From an uncultured SAR116 cluster alpha proteobacterium (GTDB lineage Bacteria > Pseudomonadota > Alphaproteobacteria > Puniceispirillales > Puniceispirillaceae), in the NCBI GenBank assembly GCA_902632595.1, contig CACPDC010000001.1:62001-126000 (forward strand): 64,000 bases of DNA. Direction: 5' to 3'. Shown piece by piece: positions 46,785 to 56,179 of this stretch; positions within the stretch are counted from its first letter, which is position 1; the number at the start of each line of letters is the position of its first letter. The notes beneath the pieces are model-generated. The model saw nothing but the letters and a program-made list of their open reading frames with translations, was not told where the DNA came from and ran no database searches. Made by a program: the position numbers and the translations under genes.

Positions 46785-47999
46785 ATGAGCATAACAATGT
46801 ATGATAGAGAAGAAGTGGGAGCCAACGTTCCGCATGATTTACTCGCTTCAATAAAGGGAGCAGATGAAGGTCCATTAAAAGGACTCACATTTATGGTAAA
46901 AGATTTATTCCAAGTTAAGGGTCATAAAACAGGGAATGGAAGTCCTGACTTCCTGCAACATAATGAAGAGTCAAAAAAAACAGCGCCTCTTATTCAATCG
47001 CTATTAGATAATGGTGCTACACTAACTGGTGTAACAATTTGCGACGAGTTTTTTTACAGCCTCACTGGTATTAACGCCCATTATGGTTCACCACTTAACG
47101 TCAGGGCCAAAGGAAGAATGGCAGGCGGCTCTTCATCTGGTTCAGCTGCTAGCGTGGCAGCCTCTCTGTGTGATTTTTCAATCGGAAGTGACACAGGCGG
47201 CTCTGTGAGGGTGCCCGCTGCTTTTTGTGGATTATACGGCATACGTCCTACTCATGCTGAAATTGACTTAACAGGTGCTACAGCGATGGCACCTTCATTT
47301 GATACACCTGGTTGGTTTACAAGAGATGCAGACTTATTAAAAAAAATTGGGGATGTTCTTTTGCCAAAACAGAAGCAGGATATATCTAAATTTAAACTCC
47401 ATATCGCTGTAGATACTTTCGAACAAGCAACGGAAGGTGTGCGCACAAGTTTGATTTCCGTGTGCGATTTGCTAGAGAAGGAAATACCTACAGGCAATTC
47501 AATTCGAATAAATAATGACGATTATTTTAACTGGCGTGAAGCATTTAGAATTATTCAAGCATATGAGATAAAAAATACCACATTGAAATGGGTTAAGACT
47601 TATCAGCCAGATTTGGGACCGGGCATCAAAGAGCGCTTTCAAATGGCTGATAAAGTCAGTGATGAAGAATTTCAAAACGCAAATAAAGTTCGGCAAGCTG
47701 TTCGTGATAGGATGGAACAGATATTGGATGAAAACTCTGTTCTTCTAATGCCTACCGCTCCGGTAATTGCTCCTTTGATTTCAACAAAAGTAAATGAACT
47801 TGAATCCTTTAGACAAAACACAATGGCTCTGACATGTATTTCTGGTTTAACAGGGATGCCACAAATTACCTTGCCGGTAACAGAAGTTTTGGAATGCCCA
47901 GTTGGATTGTCCATTCTTGGAAAAAAATATTCTGATAAGCAGCTCTTAGAATTAAGCTGTACAATATCAAAGAGGTTGAATTTAATAAGTCGTTCGTGA
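46785..47999 (+). CDS. Amidase-signature family hydrolase
   Basis: A 404-residue amidase. The triad is complete: Lys39 in FMVKD, serines 116/117 in GGSSSGSAA, and nucleophile Ser140 in SDTGGSVR. It is of ordinary length, unlike the 770-residue amidase at 32.4 kb. No strong ribosome site; ATG 46797 is another possible start. Third of a same-strand gene series from iolC to FAH. Confidence 0.88.
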   Translation: MSITMYDREEVGANVPHDLLASIKGADEGPLKGLTFMVKDLFQVKGHKTGNGSPDFLQHNEESKKTAPLIQSLLDNGATLTGVTICDEFFYSLTGINAHYGSPLNVRAKGRMAGGSSSGSAASVAASLCDFSIGSDTGGSVRVPAAFCGLYGIRPTHAEIDLTGATAMAPSFDTPGWFTRDADLLKKIGDVLLPKQKQDISKFKLHIAVDTFEQATEGVRTSLISVCDLLEKEIPTGNSIRINNDDYFNWREAFRIIQAYEIKNTTLKWVKTYQPDLGPGIKERFQMADKVSDEEFQNANKVRQAVRDRMEQILDENSVLLMPTAPVIAPLISTKVNELESFRQNTMALTCISGLTGMPQITLPVTEVLECPVGLSILGKKYSDKQLLELSCTISKRLNLISRS

Positions 48000-48035
48000 C
48001 ACTAAAAATATGAACAAACTTGAAGGGATGGATCA

Positions 48036-49631
48036 ATGCGGGATTTTCAAAAACCTGGACGCTCTCCAGTATATGCCTCTAAGGCAATGGTCAGCACCTC
48101 TCATCCTCTATCATCTTCGGCAGCACTTGATGTTTTAAGAAAAGGCGGTAATGCAGTTGATGCTGCTTTGGCAGCAGTTTCAGTTCAGTGTGTTGTAGAA
48201 CCAGCCTCTACGAGTGTGGGTGGAGATTGTTTTTGTTTGTATGCACCTGTGGGCAGCAAACAACCAATTGCAATCAACGGTTCAGGAAGAGCTCCAAAAA
48301 GATTAACCGCAGATTGGTTAATAGCTAATGGCTTTAATGCTATCCCACAAAATTCACCACATTCAGTAACTGTTCCAACCGCAGTTGATGCATGGGTCAC
48401 GTTAAATAATGATTATGGTAAAAAGCCCCTAGGAGATATCCTGGAATATGCTATCAAATATGCTAGTTACGGGTACCCCATAGGTCAGCGCGTGGCTTTT
48501 GATTTTGCAAATACGTTTGATTTAATACAGCAAGACAAAGATTTATCAGAACTATTCTTGTCTAACGGAAAAACATTACCTGTTGGCTTCAACCATAAAC
48601 AACCCAACCTAGCCAAAACATTAGAAGCAATCGCAAAAAAAGGGAGAGATGGATTTTTCTCTGGTTGGGTCGCAGATGACATAATTCAAAAGTTAACTTC
48701 ACTTGGTGGGTTTCATCAAAAAGATGATTTTGATGAAGCAACCGCAAATTATGTGCAGCCAGTTAGTTCAGAATTTAGAGGGCATAAAATTTGGCAATGT
48801 CCACCGAATGGTCAAGGGGTAATAGCTCTATTATTACTAAATATGGTATCAAAAATAAACTGTTATGGAGATGACCCAATTAATTTGAAACGTATTCACT
48901 ATGAGATTGAGGCCGGAAAACTTGCTTATCGAGATAGAGCAGCAGTCTTAGCAGACCCAGAGTTCTGCTCTGTACCTGTACAGCAACTTTTATCTCAGGA
49001 ATATGCTGAGGAGCTATTAGGCCAAATAAGAGCGGACAGCCCTATCTCTTCTTTGCCAAAATCAACATTACCTAGGCATTCTAACACAGTTTATATATCG
49101 ATTATTGACGAAGAACGTAATGCTTGCTCTTTTATAAACACAATATATAACTCGTTTGGATCTGGTCTTCTTGCTCCTAAATCAGGCGTTCTGTTGCACA
49201 ATAGGGGAATGGGATTTGTTTTAGAAAAGGACCATCCAAATTGCCTTGAGCCAGGAAAACGTCCTCTACATACCATCATACCAGGCATCGTAACTAAAGA
49301 TGACAAACTTATAATGTCCTATGGAGTTATGGGAGGTGAATATCAAGCATTTGGCCACATGCAGTTTTTATCCCGTTTTTTTGACTATGGTCTTGATATT
49401 CAAACAGCACAGGATAAGCCACGTTTCTTTCCGGACCCTTTTTCTGAGTTCATTGACTTGGAGACAACCATTCCACAAAATATTCAAGATGACTTAGTCA
49501 AAATTGGCCATAAGATAAGAAAAGCAATTATACCAATCGGGGGATCACAAGCGATTCATCTAGATGAATTCACAAACGTTTTAAATGCGGGTTCCGATCA
49601 TAGAAAAGATGGTATGGCAATTGGATTTTAA
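48036..49631 (+). CDS. Gamma-glutamyltransferase-family (Ntn-hydrolase) protein
   Basis: A 531-residue protein of the GGT family. These enzymes split themselves before a threonine, which then cleaves gamma-glutamyl bonds. Here the Thr of SNTVYISIID is in the right place, followed by FINTIYNSFGSGLL and the late SYGVMGGEYQAFGH (family GG loop). There is no signal peptide, so it is probably cytoplasmic, unlike E. coli Ggt. GAAGGGATGG precedes the ATG. Its neighbours suggest a catabolic acylase rather than glutathione turnover. Confidence 0.88.
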   Translation: MRDFQKPGRSPVYASKAMVSTSHPLSSSAALDVLRKGGNAVDAALAAVSVQCVVEPASTSVGGDCFCLYAPVGSKQPIAINGSGRAPKRLTADWLIANGFNAIPQNSPHSVTVPTAVDAWVTLNNDYGKKPLGDILEYAIKYASYGYPIGQRVAFDFANTFDLIQQDKDLSELFLSNGKTLPVGFNHKQPNLAKTLEAIAKKGRDGFFSGWVADDIIQKLTSLGGFHQKDDFDEATANYVQPVSSEFRGHKIWQCPPNGQGVIALLLLNMVSKINCYGDDPINLKRIHYEIEAGKLAYRDRAAVLADPEFCSVPVQQLLSQEYAEELLGQIRADSPISSLPKSTLPRHSNTVYISIIDEERNACSFINTIYNSFGSGLLAPKSGVLLHNRGMGFVLEKDHPNCLEPGKRPLHTIIPGIVTKDDKLIMSYGVMGGEYQAFGHMQFLSRFFDYGLDIQTAQDKPRFFPDPFSEFIDLETTIPQNIQDDLVKIGHKIRKAIIPIGGSQAIHLDEFTNVLNAGSDHRKDGMAIGF

Positions 49632-49635
49632 GCGT

Positions 49636-50217
49636 TTATTTCGTATTTATTCCGGCATTAAACTTAAATCCTACTTGTTTAAATTTGTCAACAAGGCCAG
49701 GTTTAACTGAATTAATCTTATCGGCTGCAGCTGGGGTAAAGGCTATGTCATTCATATCATGTACTCCACCAGAGATAATTACTTGCAGTAAACCATCGGT
49801 TTTGCCTGAATTCTTGAAAGAACGACATACGCCTGGTGGAACAGATATGGTATCGAACTTTTCTAAAATTATAGCAGCTGAGCCATCATCGTTCCAGCTA
49901 ACTTCAAACTGACCCTCTAACACGGTGAATGTCTCATATGTATTAATGTGGTTATGTAAACCAGGTCCTTGTCCCGGAGGACACTTCGCATGGGTCATTG
50001 TAATCCCACCAGCCCCGATTATAGGGGCTCCAGAATTAATCGGTGTATTACCTTCCTTTGGGTCGAGGCCAATTACAGATAAAAGCTGTCTAGCGTAAAC
50101 AACATCTCTTCCCTCAATAGGAATATTTGTATCTTGTTGAATTGAGAGTGGCTTTAGTGTTTTGAATTTTGAGACTCTTTTACCCATCTCTTCACTTGAT
50201 ATATGTTTTGTTTTCAT
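49636..50217 (-). CDS. Cupin-domain protein (quercetinase-like), second-motif His replaced
   Basis: A 193-residue cupin. The first motif GLHNHINTYETFTVLEG has two His and a Glu, but in the second (SVPPGVCRSFKN) the usual His is Arg, so a typical four-ligand metal site is incomplete. It converges tightly (four bases) on the GGT-like gene. Function unknown. Confidence 0.72.
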   Translation of the reverse strand: MKTKHISSEEMGKRVSKFKTLKPLSIQQDTNIPIEGRDVVYARQLLSVIGLDPKEGNTPINSGAPIIGAGGITMTHAKCPPGQGPGLHNHINTYETFTVLEGQFEVSWNDDGSAAIILEKFDTISVPPGVCRSFKNSGKTDGLLQVIISGGVHDMNDIAFTPAAADKINSVKPGLVDKFKQVGFKFNAGINTK

Positions 50218-50381
50218 AATTCTCTCACTTTTATATTATCAACATTCTGATTTTATGATTATTTTACCAGCATAACAAGTTTTCTCAATTTATTCTATTT
50301 TGACAAAAAACCAAAAATAATCTTTGATAAATCGTGACTCTCGTCATTACACAGATCAAATGAAATTAACGGAGATAAAAT

Positions 50382-51224
50382 ATGAAGTTGGTTAGATTTG
50401 GTTCATACGGAACTGAAATGCCAGGATTAATCGACGAAAGCGGGCAGTTATGTGATTTATCATCTTATGTCAAGGATATATCCGGAGATATATTATCCGA
50501 GGAAAAACTTACAGAAATTTCCAAAATTAATACAAACATTTTGCCAAAAATTGATAATTCGGTGCGTCTAGGTGCATGCATAAATAATGTCGGTAAGTTT
50601 ATTTGCATCGGGCTTAATTATGCTGATCATGCTAAAGAGGCCGGAATGAAGGTTCCACCGGAGCCCGTCATATTTATGAAAGCTACTAGCGCGATTTGTG
50701 GTCCGACAGACCCAATATTATTGCCCAAAGATAGCGTAAAAACGGATTGGGAAGTAGAGCTAGCCGTAGTTATTGGTAAGAAAGCAAAATATGTCGACTT
50801 AGATGATGCAATGTCATATGTCGCTGGGTATGCCGCTAGTAATGATATCTCTGAGCGAACATATCAGTTAGAAGGATCGGGACAGTGGACAAAGGGTAAA
50901 TCATGTGACAGCTTTGGTCCTCTTGGTCCTTGGTTCGTTACTAAAGATGAAATTGAAGATCCCCAGAACCTATCCATGTGGTTGAGTGTTAATGGCAAAA
51001 AAATGCAAGATGGATCAACAAAAACGATGGTTTACGGCGTTGCCTTTCTCGTTCACTATATAAGCCAATTTATGAGTCTAATGCCGGGGGATGTAATTTC
51101 TACAGGCACACCGCCAGGGGTGGGGCTGGGAATGAAGCCGCCTGTTTATCTTAGAGCTGGAGATATTGTCACGTTGGGAGTTGAAGGTTTAGGTGAACAG
51201 TGCCAGAGAGTTATTGGCGAATAA
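50382..51224 (+). CDS. Fumarylacetoacetate hydrolase (FAH)-family protein
   Basis: A 280-residue FAH-fold protein with the N-terminal small domain (MKLVRFGSYG) and the catalytic domain. Motifs: IGLNYADHAKEAGM, KTDWEVELAVVIG with metal-binding acidic residues, and ISTGTPPGVGLGMKPP. Such proteins cleave C-C bonds of diketo acids (2,4-diketo-3-deoxy acids) or act as hydratases. GGAG lies upstream of ATG. Last of the 43.7-51.2 kb catabolic series. Confidence 0.88.
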   Translation: MKLVRFGSYGTEMPGLIDESGQLCDLSSYVKDISGDILSEEKLTEISKINTNILPKIDNSVRLGACINNVGKFICIGLNYADHAKEAGMKVPPEPVIFMKATSAICGPTDPILLPKDSVKTDWEVELAVVIGKKAKYVDLDDAMSYVAGYAASNDISERTYQLEGSGQWTKGKSCDSFGPLGPWFVTKDEIEDPQNLSMWLSVNGKKMQDGSTKTMVYGVAFLVHYISQFMSLMPGDVISTGTPPGVGLGMKPPVYLRAGDIVTLGVEGLGEQCQRVIGE

Positions 51225-51384
51225 ATTAGCTTTTTTCCCGTGGGTAGTTTTTCATCTATTGATATAAAAGTTAAATTATTACATTTTTTTATATGTTATA
51301 AAATAAAAAGCGAAATGGGATCAGGTAACAACATCGTTTCAATTTAAAAAAATTTTGTCAAAAATATAAATGGGAGGCTAAAAG

Positions 51385-53133
51385 ATGGATAGGAGATTAG
51401 CGACAATACTTGCTCTAGACGTTGTTAATTTTAGTAAATTAATGGCTGAGAATGAGGTTAAAACACTGGAGAATCTAGGTTCTTCACGCTCGCTAATTGA
51501 TTCATGTATCGATGAATATGAAGGCCGTATATTTAATACAGCAGGAGATAGTGTGCTTGCAGAATTTTTTAGTCCTGTGAAGGCTGTCGAGTGTGCGGTA
51601 AAAATCCAAAATGCAACACAAGTAAAAAATAGCGAGTTACAAGATTCAGATAAAATGGATTTTCGGATTGGTATCAATATCGGAGATGTCATGGTTCAGG
51701 ACGGTAATTTGTTTGGAGACTCTGTGAATATTGCAGCGCGACTAGAATCGCAGTCGATCACAGGCGGAATTTGCATATCCCAAAGTGTTTTTGATATGGT
51801 GAACATGAAAGTAAAGGTGTCATATGAAGATGCTGGAGAGCTAGAATTAAAGAATATTGGTCGCCCTATAAAAGCTTACAACGTACTGAAATGCAAAGGC
51901 GCACAGCGTGGTTTTGTTAGCTCGGAAGATAAGCCCAAAGTAGAAATTACTTCAAAAGAGCCAGGGTCTCTTGCGGTTCTTTTGTTTAAAAATCTATCTA
52001 ATGATGAAGAGCAGTCTTATTTTTGCGAGGGATTCTCGGAGGATTTAATTTCTGCTCTTTCAAGGTACAGAAAACTATTAGTTATTTCCAGTAACGCTAG
52101 TTTTTCTTATGCATCCAAAGAAAAAACACATTCTGAAATTGGAACTGAACTTGGAGTGCGTTATCTTCTCGAGGGTAAAGTTCGTAAGTTAGGTAATCGC
52201 ATACGCATAAGCTCAAGCTTATTATCAACAGAAACAGCTGAAACATTGTGGTCAGATAATTTTGATACTAATATGGATGAAATATTTGACGTGCAGGATA
52301 GCCTTGTAGAGACTATAGTCTCTACAATAGTGGGTAACGTAGAGCGCGATGAAATTAAAAAAATATCAAACGCCAAACCAGAAAACTTGAAAGCTTATGA
52401 CCTAGTTCTCCAGGGACTTGAATATCATAAACGGAGTTCTGTCTCTGCAGAGAACAATAAAAAAGCACTAAGTCTTTTTACCCAGGCAACGGAGGTAGAC
52501 CCATCTTATGCAAGAGCATTTGCATGGAAAACTTGTTCATTAGCAAACAATGCAGAGTGGTTTCAGGATGAAATGCCAGAAGGTTGGATGCAAGAAGCTT
52601 TTGCATCGGTAAATAGAGCAATGGAACTAGACCCAAATGACCCAGAAGCACATCGCATAATGGGAGCAGTAAAACTAATGTTTGAGGGCGATATGGAAAA
52701 AGCATTATTTCATCACGAAAAGGCTATCGAAATTTGCCCAAGTGATACCTATCATATTGCAAGATATGCGATATTACTATGTTACCTAGGTGAGCCCGAA
52801 AAGGGTCTGTTAGAGATTGAAAGAGCTATTAGAATAGACCCATTTTGCTCGGAGCTTATATTAGAAACTCAGGGAATGTGTTATTATTTAATAGGAGATT
52901 ATGAGAAAGCCATTTCAAGTTTTAAGAAAATGCAAATAGATACACGTACCAGTCTTTTTTACAAAGCCGCTTGTCATAAAATGTTGGAACAGAATGACTT
53001 AGCCAATAATATATTGGGCCTTGCTTTTAATGAGAGTGGAATGGACATAAATAAATTTATAACCACACAGTTTTTTCAAGATGAAGGTATGAAAAAATCA
53101 TTGACCGATGTTTTAGAATCCATACATGTTTGA
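51385..53133 (+). CDS. Class III adenylate cyclase with TolB-like and TPR domains
   Basis: A 582-residue protein of a type common in rhizobia. Cyclase domain residues 1-175: Asp12 in LALDVVNFS and Asp55 in NTAGDSVLAEF bind metal, and the LFGDSVNIAARLES motif has Asn and Arg. The usual Lys is Asn51, as often seen in this group. Residues about 195-305 are a TolB/FlgO-like domain (LAVLLFKNLSNDEE, YLLEGKVRK), then TPR repeats to about 560. No membrane segment. GGGAGG precedes the ATG. Signals it answers to are unknown. Confidence 0.88.
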   Translation: MDRRLATILALDVVNFSKLMAENEVKTLENLGSSRSLIDSCIDEYEGRIFNTAGDSVLAEFFSPVKAVECAVKIQNATQVKNSELQDSDKMDFRIGINIGDVMVQDGNLFGDSVNIAARLESQSITGGICISQSVFDMVNMKVKVSYEDAGELELKNIGRPIKAYNVLKCKGAQRGFVSSEDKPKVEITSKEPGSLAVLLFKNLSNDEEQSYFCEGFSEDLISALSRYRKLLVISSNASFSYASKEKTHSEIGTELGVRYLLEGKVRKLGNRIRISSSLLSTETAETLWSDNFDTNMDEIFDVQDSLVETIVSTIVGNVERDEIKKISNAKPENLKAYDLVLQGLEYHKRSSVSAENNKKALSLFTQATEVDPSYARAFAWKTCSLANNAEWFQDEMPEGWMQEAFASVNRAMELDPNDPEAHRIMGAVKLMFEGDMEKALFHHEKAIEICPSDTYHIARYAILLCYLGEPEKGLLEIERAIRIDPFCSELILETQGMCYYLIGDYEKAISSFKKMQIDTRTSLFYKAACHKMLEQNDLANNILGLAFNESGMDINKFITTQFFQDEGMKKSLTDVLESIHV

Positions 53134-53197
53134 GTAGATAAATTTATTTTTGTCTCAAAAAGAAAATATTTTTATAGTTTTAGTCATATATCTTGAT

Positions 53198-54163
53198 TTA
53201 GGTTTTATTGACTTCTTTTTTCATTTTTAGATAAACGTTTTCGAGATTGTTTAAGTCTTCTTCTCCAAACAAGGTTGTGTTCAATTCGATTTTTAAATTA
53301 CCTGTATTTACTATTAATTGGTTTTCATCTTCTGTTTGTTCACTAATAACTTCAAAATATTTTACCGGCCGAGAAATTCCTTTGAGTTTTATTTCGCCTA
53401 CTTCCTCAAGTTCAAATAAATCACGAACTAAAAGGTAAGTCTCTTCGGAAACTACGATTTTGTTTGGCTGAGCTGAACTTTCTAATCTTGATGCCAAATT
53501 GACAGGGGAACCAATCACCGTATAATCTAAATGATTTTCTGAACCAAAATTACCGACAGTACAAAAGCCAGTATTTATTCCAATTCGGATACTAAGAGCG
53601 GTCTTAAGTCCAAAATTTTTGCCCCAAACGTCAGTAAGCTCTTTCATTTTTTGTTGCATTTCTATTGCCATTTTTAAGCAATTAGTAGCGTCCTCTGCAT
53701 AACCTTTTGTTTCTGGGTCGCCAAAAAAAATAAGAATAGCATCTCCGATATATTTATCGATTGTGCCACCATATTTTAAAGCAATTGTAGACATTTCGTT
53801 TAGATAAAAATTTATAAGACTTGTTAATTCTTCTGACTCAAGATGTTCAGTAATATCAGTAAATCCTACAATATCTGAAAAAAATACTGTCAGTTTTTTC
53901 CTCTGGCTTGTGACGTCTGCATCTTGATTGCCTGAGAATATTTGCTCATAAATCTGGGGCGAGAGATATCTTGCTAATTTTGCTGATAAGATTTCAAGTT
54001 CAGCAGATTTTTCCAGTGCTTCCTGTTTTGCTTCATCGGCGATTCTTTTTTGCTTTTCTAATTGTGTTGATAATGAACGGCGTAAGTTAGCTTCCAATTT
54101 TAGCTTGGAATTTTCTTTTTTTAATTGAGCAAATTCTTTAGCTGTTAACTCGGTATCTGACAT
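53198..54163 (-). CDS. Class III adenylate cyclase with N-terminal coiled coil
   Basis: A 321-residue soluble protein. Residues about 10-66 form a charged coiled coil, followed by the RYLSPQIYEQIFSG linker found before many cyclase domains. Catalytic residues are canonical: metal Asp97 (FFSDIVGFT) and Asp141 (YIGDAI), base-reading Lys137 (IDKYIGD) with Thr215, and Asn222/Arg226 (VNLASR). It should make cAMP. Start taken at ATG 54163; GTG 54175 is possible. Convergent with the TPR cyclase; upstream is a hexanucleotide repeat. Confidence 0.9.
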   Translation of the reverse strand: MSDTELTAKEFAQLKKENSKLKLEANLRRSLSTQLEKQKRIADEAKQEALEKSAELEILSAKLARYLSPQIYEQIFSGNQDADVTSQRKKLTVFFSDIVGFTDITEHLESEELTSLINFYLNEMSTIALKYGGTIDKYIGDAILIFFGDPETKGYAEDATNCLKMAIEMQQKMKELTDVWGKNFGLKTALSIRIGINTGFCTVGNFGSENHLDYTVIGSPVNLASRLESSAQPNKIVVSEETYLLVRDLFELEEVGEIKLKGISRPVKYFEVISEQTEDENQLIVNTGNLKIELNTTLFGEEDLNNLENVYLKMKKEVNKT

Positions 54164-54250
54164 TTCATATCTCACGTTTATCTAGGGCAAATTAATTTTA
54201 TAATAATAAGAAAATATCATATATCGATAACTATTTTGTTTCATAATATT

Positions 54251-54285
54251 ATCTGCATCTGCATCTGCATCTGCATCTGCATCTG
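54251..54285. repeat. ATCTGC hexanucleotide tandem repeat (5.8 copies)
   Basis: Five perfect ATCTGC units and a sixth lacking its last base fill 35 bases in the space between the coiled-coil cyclase gene (minus) and the AsmA-like gene (plus). It is 88 bases upstream of the cyclase start. Copy number may change by slippage and alter promoter spacing; that is inference. Confidence 0.9.
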
Positions 54286-54420
54286 TAACAAGCAATATTA
54301 TCAGTTTTTTATGCTGAAATTTCTGTCTTTGAGGTACATTAGTTTGACTGCAAAAATAATTAATGGCATGAAACATAAGTCACAGCAAATATTCAATTCT
54401 TCAGCTAAAGGATTTTTAAC

Positions 54421-56121
54421 TTGAAAAGACCTATTGTAGTTATTTTATTTATTTTCGTTTTCTTAATTGGTGCCTTTCTTTTGCTTCAAAATCAATCAAA
54501 TAGGGCAGCTATCCAGATGATCGATAATGTAAATAAGACTTTGGAGGCAAATTTTGGTGACGCGCAGGTAACCTATGATGAAATCAGAGCAAATGTCTTT
54601 CAGCGTTCTGCTATAGTAGACAGATTGGCTTTAAGCATTTCAGGCGATCAGATTTTTGTTATTGAAAAAATAGAAATGTCTGGCGACATGGACACCATTC
54701 AACTAATCGATTTATCAGACTTAGAATTAACTCTTAATCATAATGAAGTAGAGTTTAATGCAACGGCTCGGCATCTACAAATTGAAGAATTAAAACTTGG
54801 AAAAATTCAGAGTTTCTTCAGAGACAACGAAGATTTACAGGTTATAATGTCTCTTATCTTAGACGAAGTTTCAATTTCAAGGTTTAAAATTGAAGATTTT
54901 TCACTTCTCGGAAAGGGTATGGATGAGGGTTTGTTTTTAAACATAAATGGAGACCTTGCAATCCAAAATATTGAAAGAGGTTCCATAGGAAAAATTAATG
55001 CAAATGGCACGGTTAAAAATAATGCTACATATTTTGATTTTTCTCCTTTTTATTTTGAAGTGGATAAAATAGAGATTTCAAGTTTCGACTTAAAATCTGT
55101 GCTTGTTGCGTTTAATGCAGACCAACCAGATATGCTTCGCCAACTAAATAGTCTCTTCGGTATTACAAAACTTGATATTGAAAATAGTTCATTATCTATT
55201 CCCGACGAAAAGCTGAAAATTACTTTGGGCAGAGGCGATTTAGAGATTGAAGATAGTATAGTGCAGATGTTTCTTTTGGAAAATTTTACTTTCCAAGAAA
55301 ATTTAAATATTAAAAATTATAAAGTAGCCGAACTTAGTCTTAAAGGACTTGATTTATCGATTAATTTTCTTTCTGAGGAAGAAGTTTCAAAACAAGCTTC
55401 TCGTATCTTTGGTATTGAGGAATTATATTTTAAAGATGTCCTTTTTCAGTATGATAAAATGCCGATTAAATTCGATGAATTTGGTTTTTCAGAAATTGAG
55501 ACAAATTCCGAACAGATAGTCAGTGGAAAGACTTTTATGTCTGGTCTTCAGATACCTCTTTCTGAGTTAAAAATATCAAACCAAAAGATAGTAGAAGAAA
55601 TAGCCGAGGCTACGAAATTAAATAAGTTAGAGGTTAGCCTTAAAACTGAATTTGATTATGATGATGCTGATAAAGAATACTACAATCTAATAAGCATTGA
55701 GTTTGATCGGCTTGCGGATATTGAATTTGTTTTGGAGTTATCAGGATTTGAGCCAATTTCCATTGAAGATATTCAAGAAGATCCTGCGTCTATTTTTAAA
55801 GATATACTTGGTAAAGACATACAGCTGAGAAAAGTTCAATTTGATTATATAGATCATGAATTGGCGGATATTATATTCGGAATTTATCCACAAATCACTG
55901 AGGGATTAGATTTTCTGAAATTACAGGCATCATTATTACTCTTCCAATATTCAGATGAAAAAGAGCTTTTGATTAATGCGCTAAATAATTTTGAACGCGA
56001 AAAAAATCAGATTGGCTTTAAAGTTCTGACTATTGAACCGTTTAAAATAACAAGGATTCCTGAACTTTTCCTATCAGGTCAATTGAATGAATATATCACC
56101 TTAGAAGCCTATGGAAATTAA
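54421..56121 (+). CDS. Membrane-anchored periplasmic protein, AsmA/DUF945-like, unknown function
   Basis: A 566-residue protein beginning at TTG, eight bases after AAAGGA. Residues 1-22 are one hydrophobic helix (IVVILFIFVFLIGAFLLL), then a long region of beta-rich repeats with alternating polar and apolar residues and frequent L-x-I-x-x-L strings, acidic overall. This looks like AsmA/TamB-type or DUF945-type proteins that stand in the periplasm from an inner-membrane anchor. I recognise no enzyme motif. A role in lipid transfer or envelope upkeep would fit the fold only by analogy. Confidence 0.7.
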   Translation: MKRPIVVILFIFVFLIGAFLLLQNQSNRAAIQMIDNVNKTLEANFGDAQVTYDEIRANVFQRSAIVDRLALSISGDQIFVIEKIEMSGDMDTIQLIDLSDLELTLNHNEVEFNATARHLQIEELKLGKIQSFFRDNEDLQVIMSLILDEVSISRFKIEDFSLLGKGMDEGLFLNINGDLAIQNIERGSIGKINANGTVKNNATYFDFSPFYFEVDKIEISSFDLKSVLVAFNADQPDMLRQLNSLFGITKLDIENSSLSIPDEKLKITLGRGDLEIEDSIVQMFLLENFTFQENLNIKNYKVAELSLKGLDLSINFLSEEEVSKQASRIFGIEELYFKDVLFQYDKMPIKFDEFGFSEIETNSEQIVSGKTFMSGLQIPLSELKISNQKIVEEIAEATKLNKLEVSLKTEFDYDDADKEYYNLISIEFDRLADIEFVLELSGFEPISIEDIQEDPASIFKDILGKDIQLRKVQFDYIDHELADIIFGIYPQITEGLDFLKLQASLLLFQYSDEKELLINALNNFEREKNQIGFKVLTIEPFKITRIPELFLSGQLNEYITLEAYGN

Positions 56122-56179
56122 GCAAATCAGACACTTTGTGATATTTGGCGCTCGTTTTGTAGTTAAAAAAAGAAGAAAG

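Noticed and set aside
54182-54376. Minus-strand frame with a run of Asp-Ala repeats
   Set aside because: It is the translation of the ATCTGC tract; it has no ribosome site, and the rest of the frame looks random.
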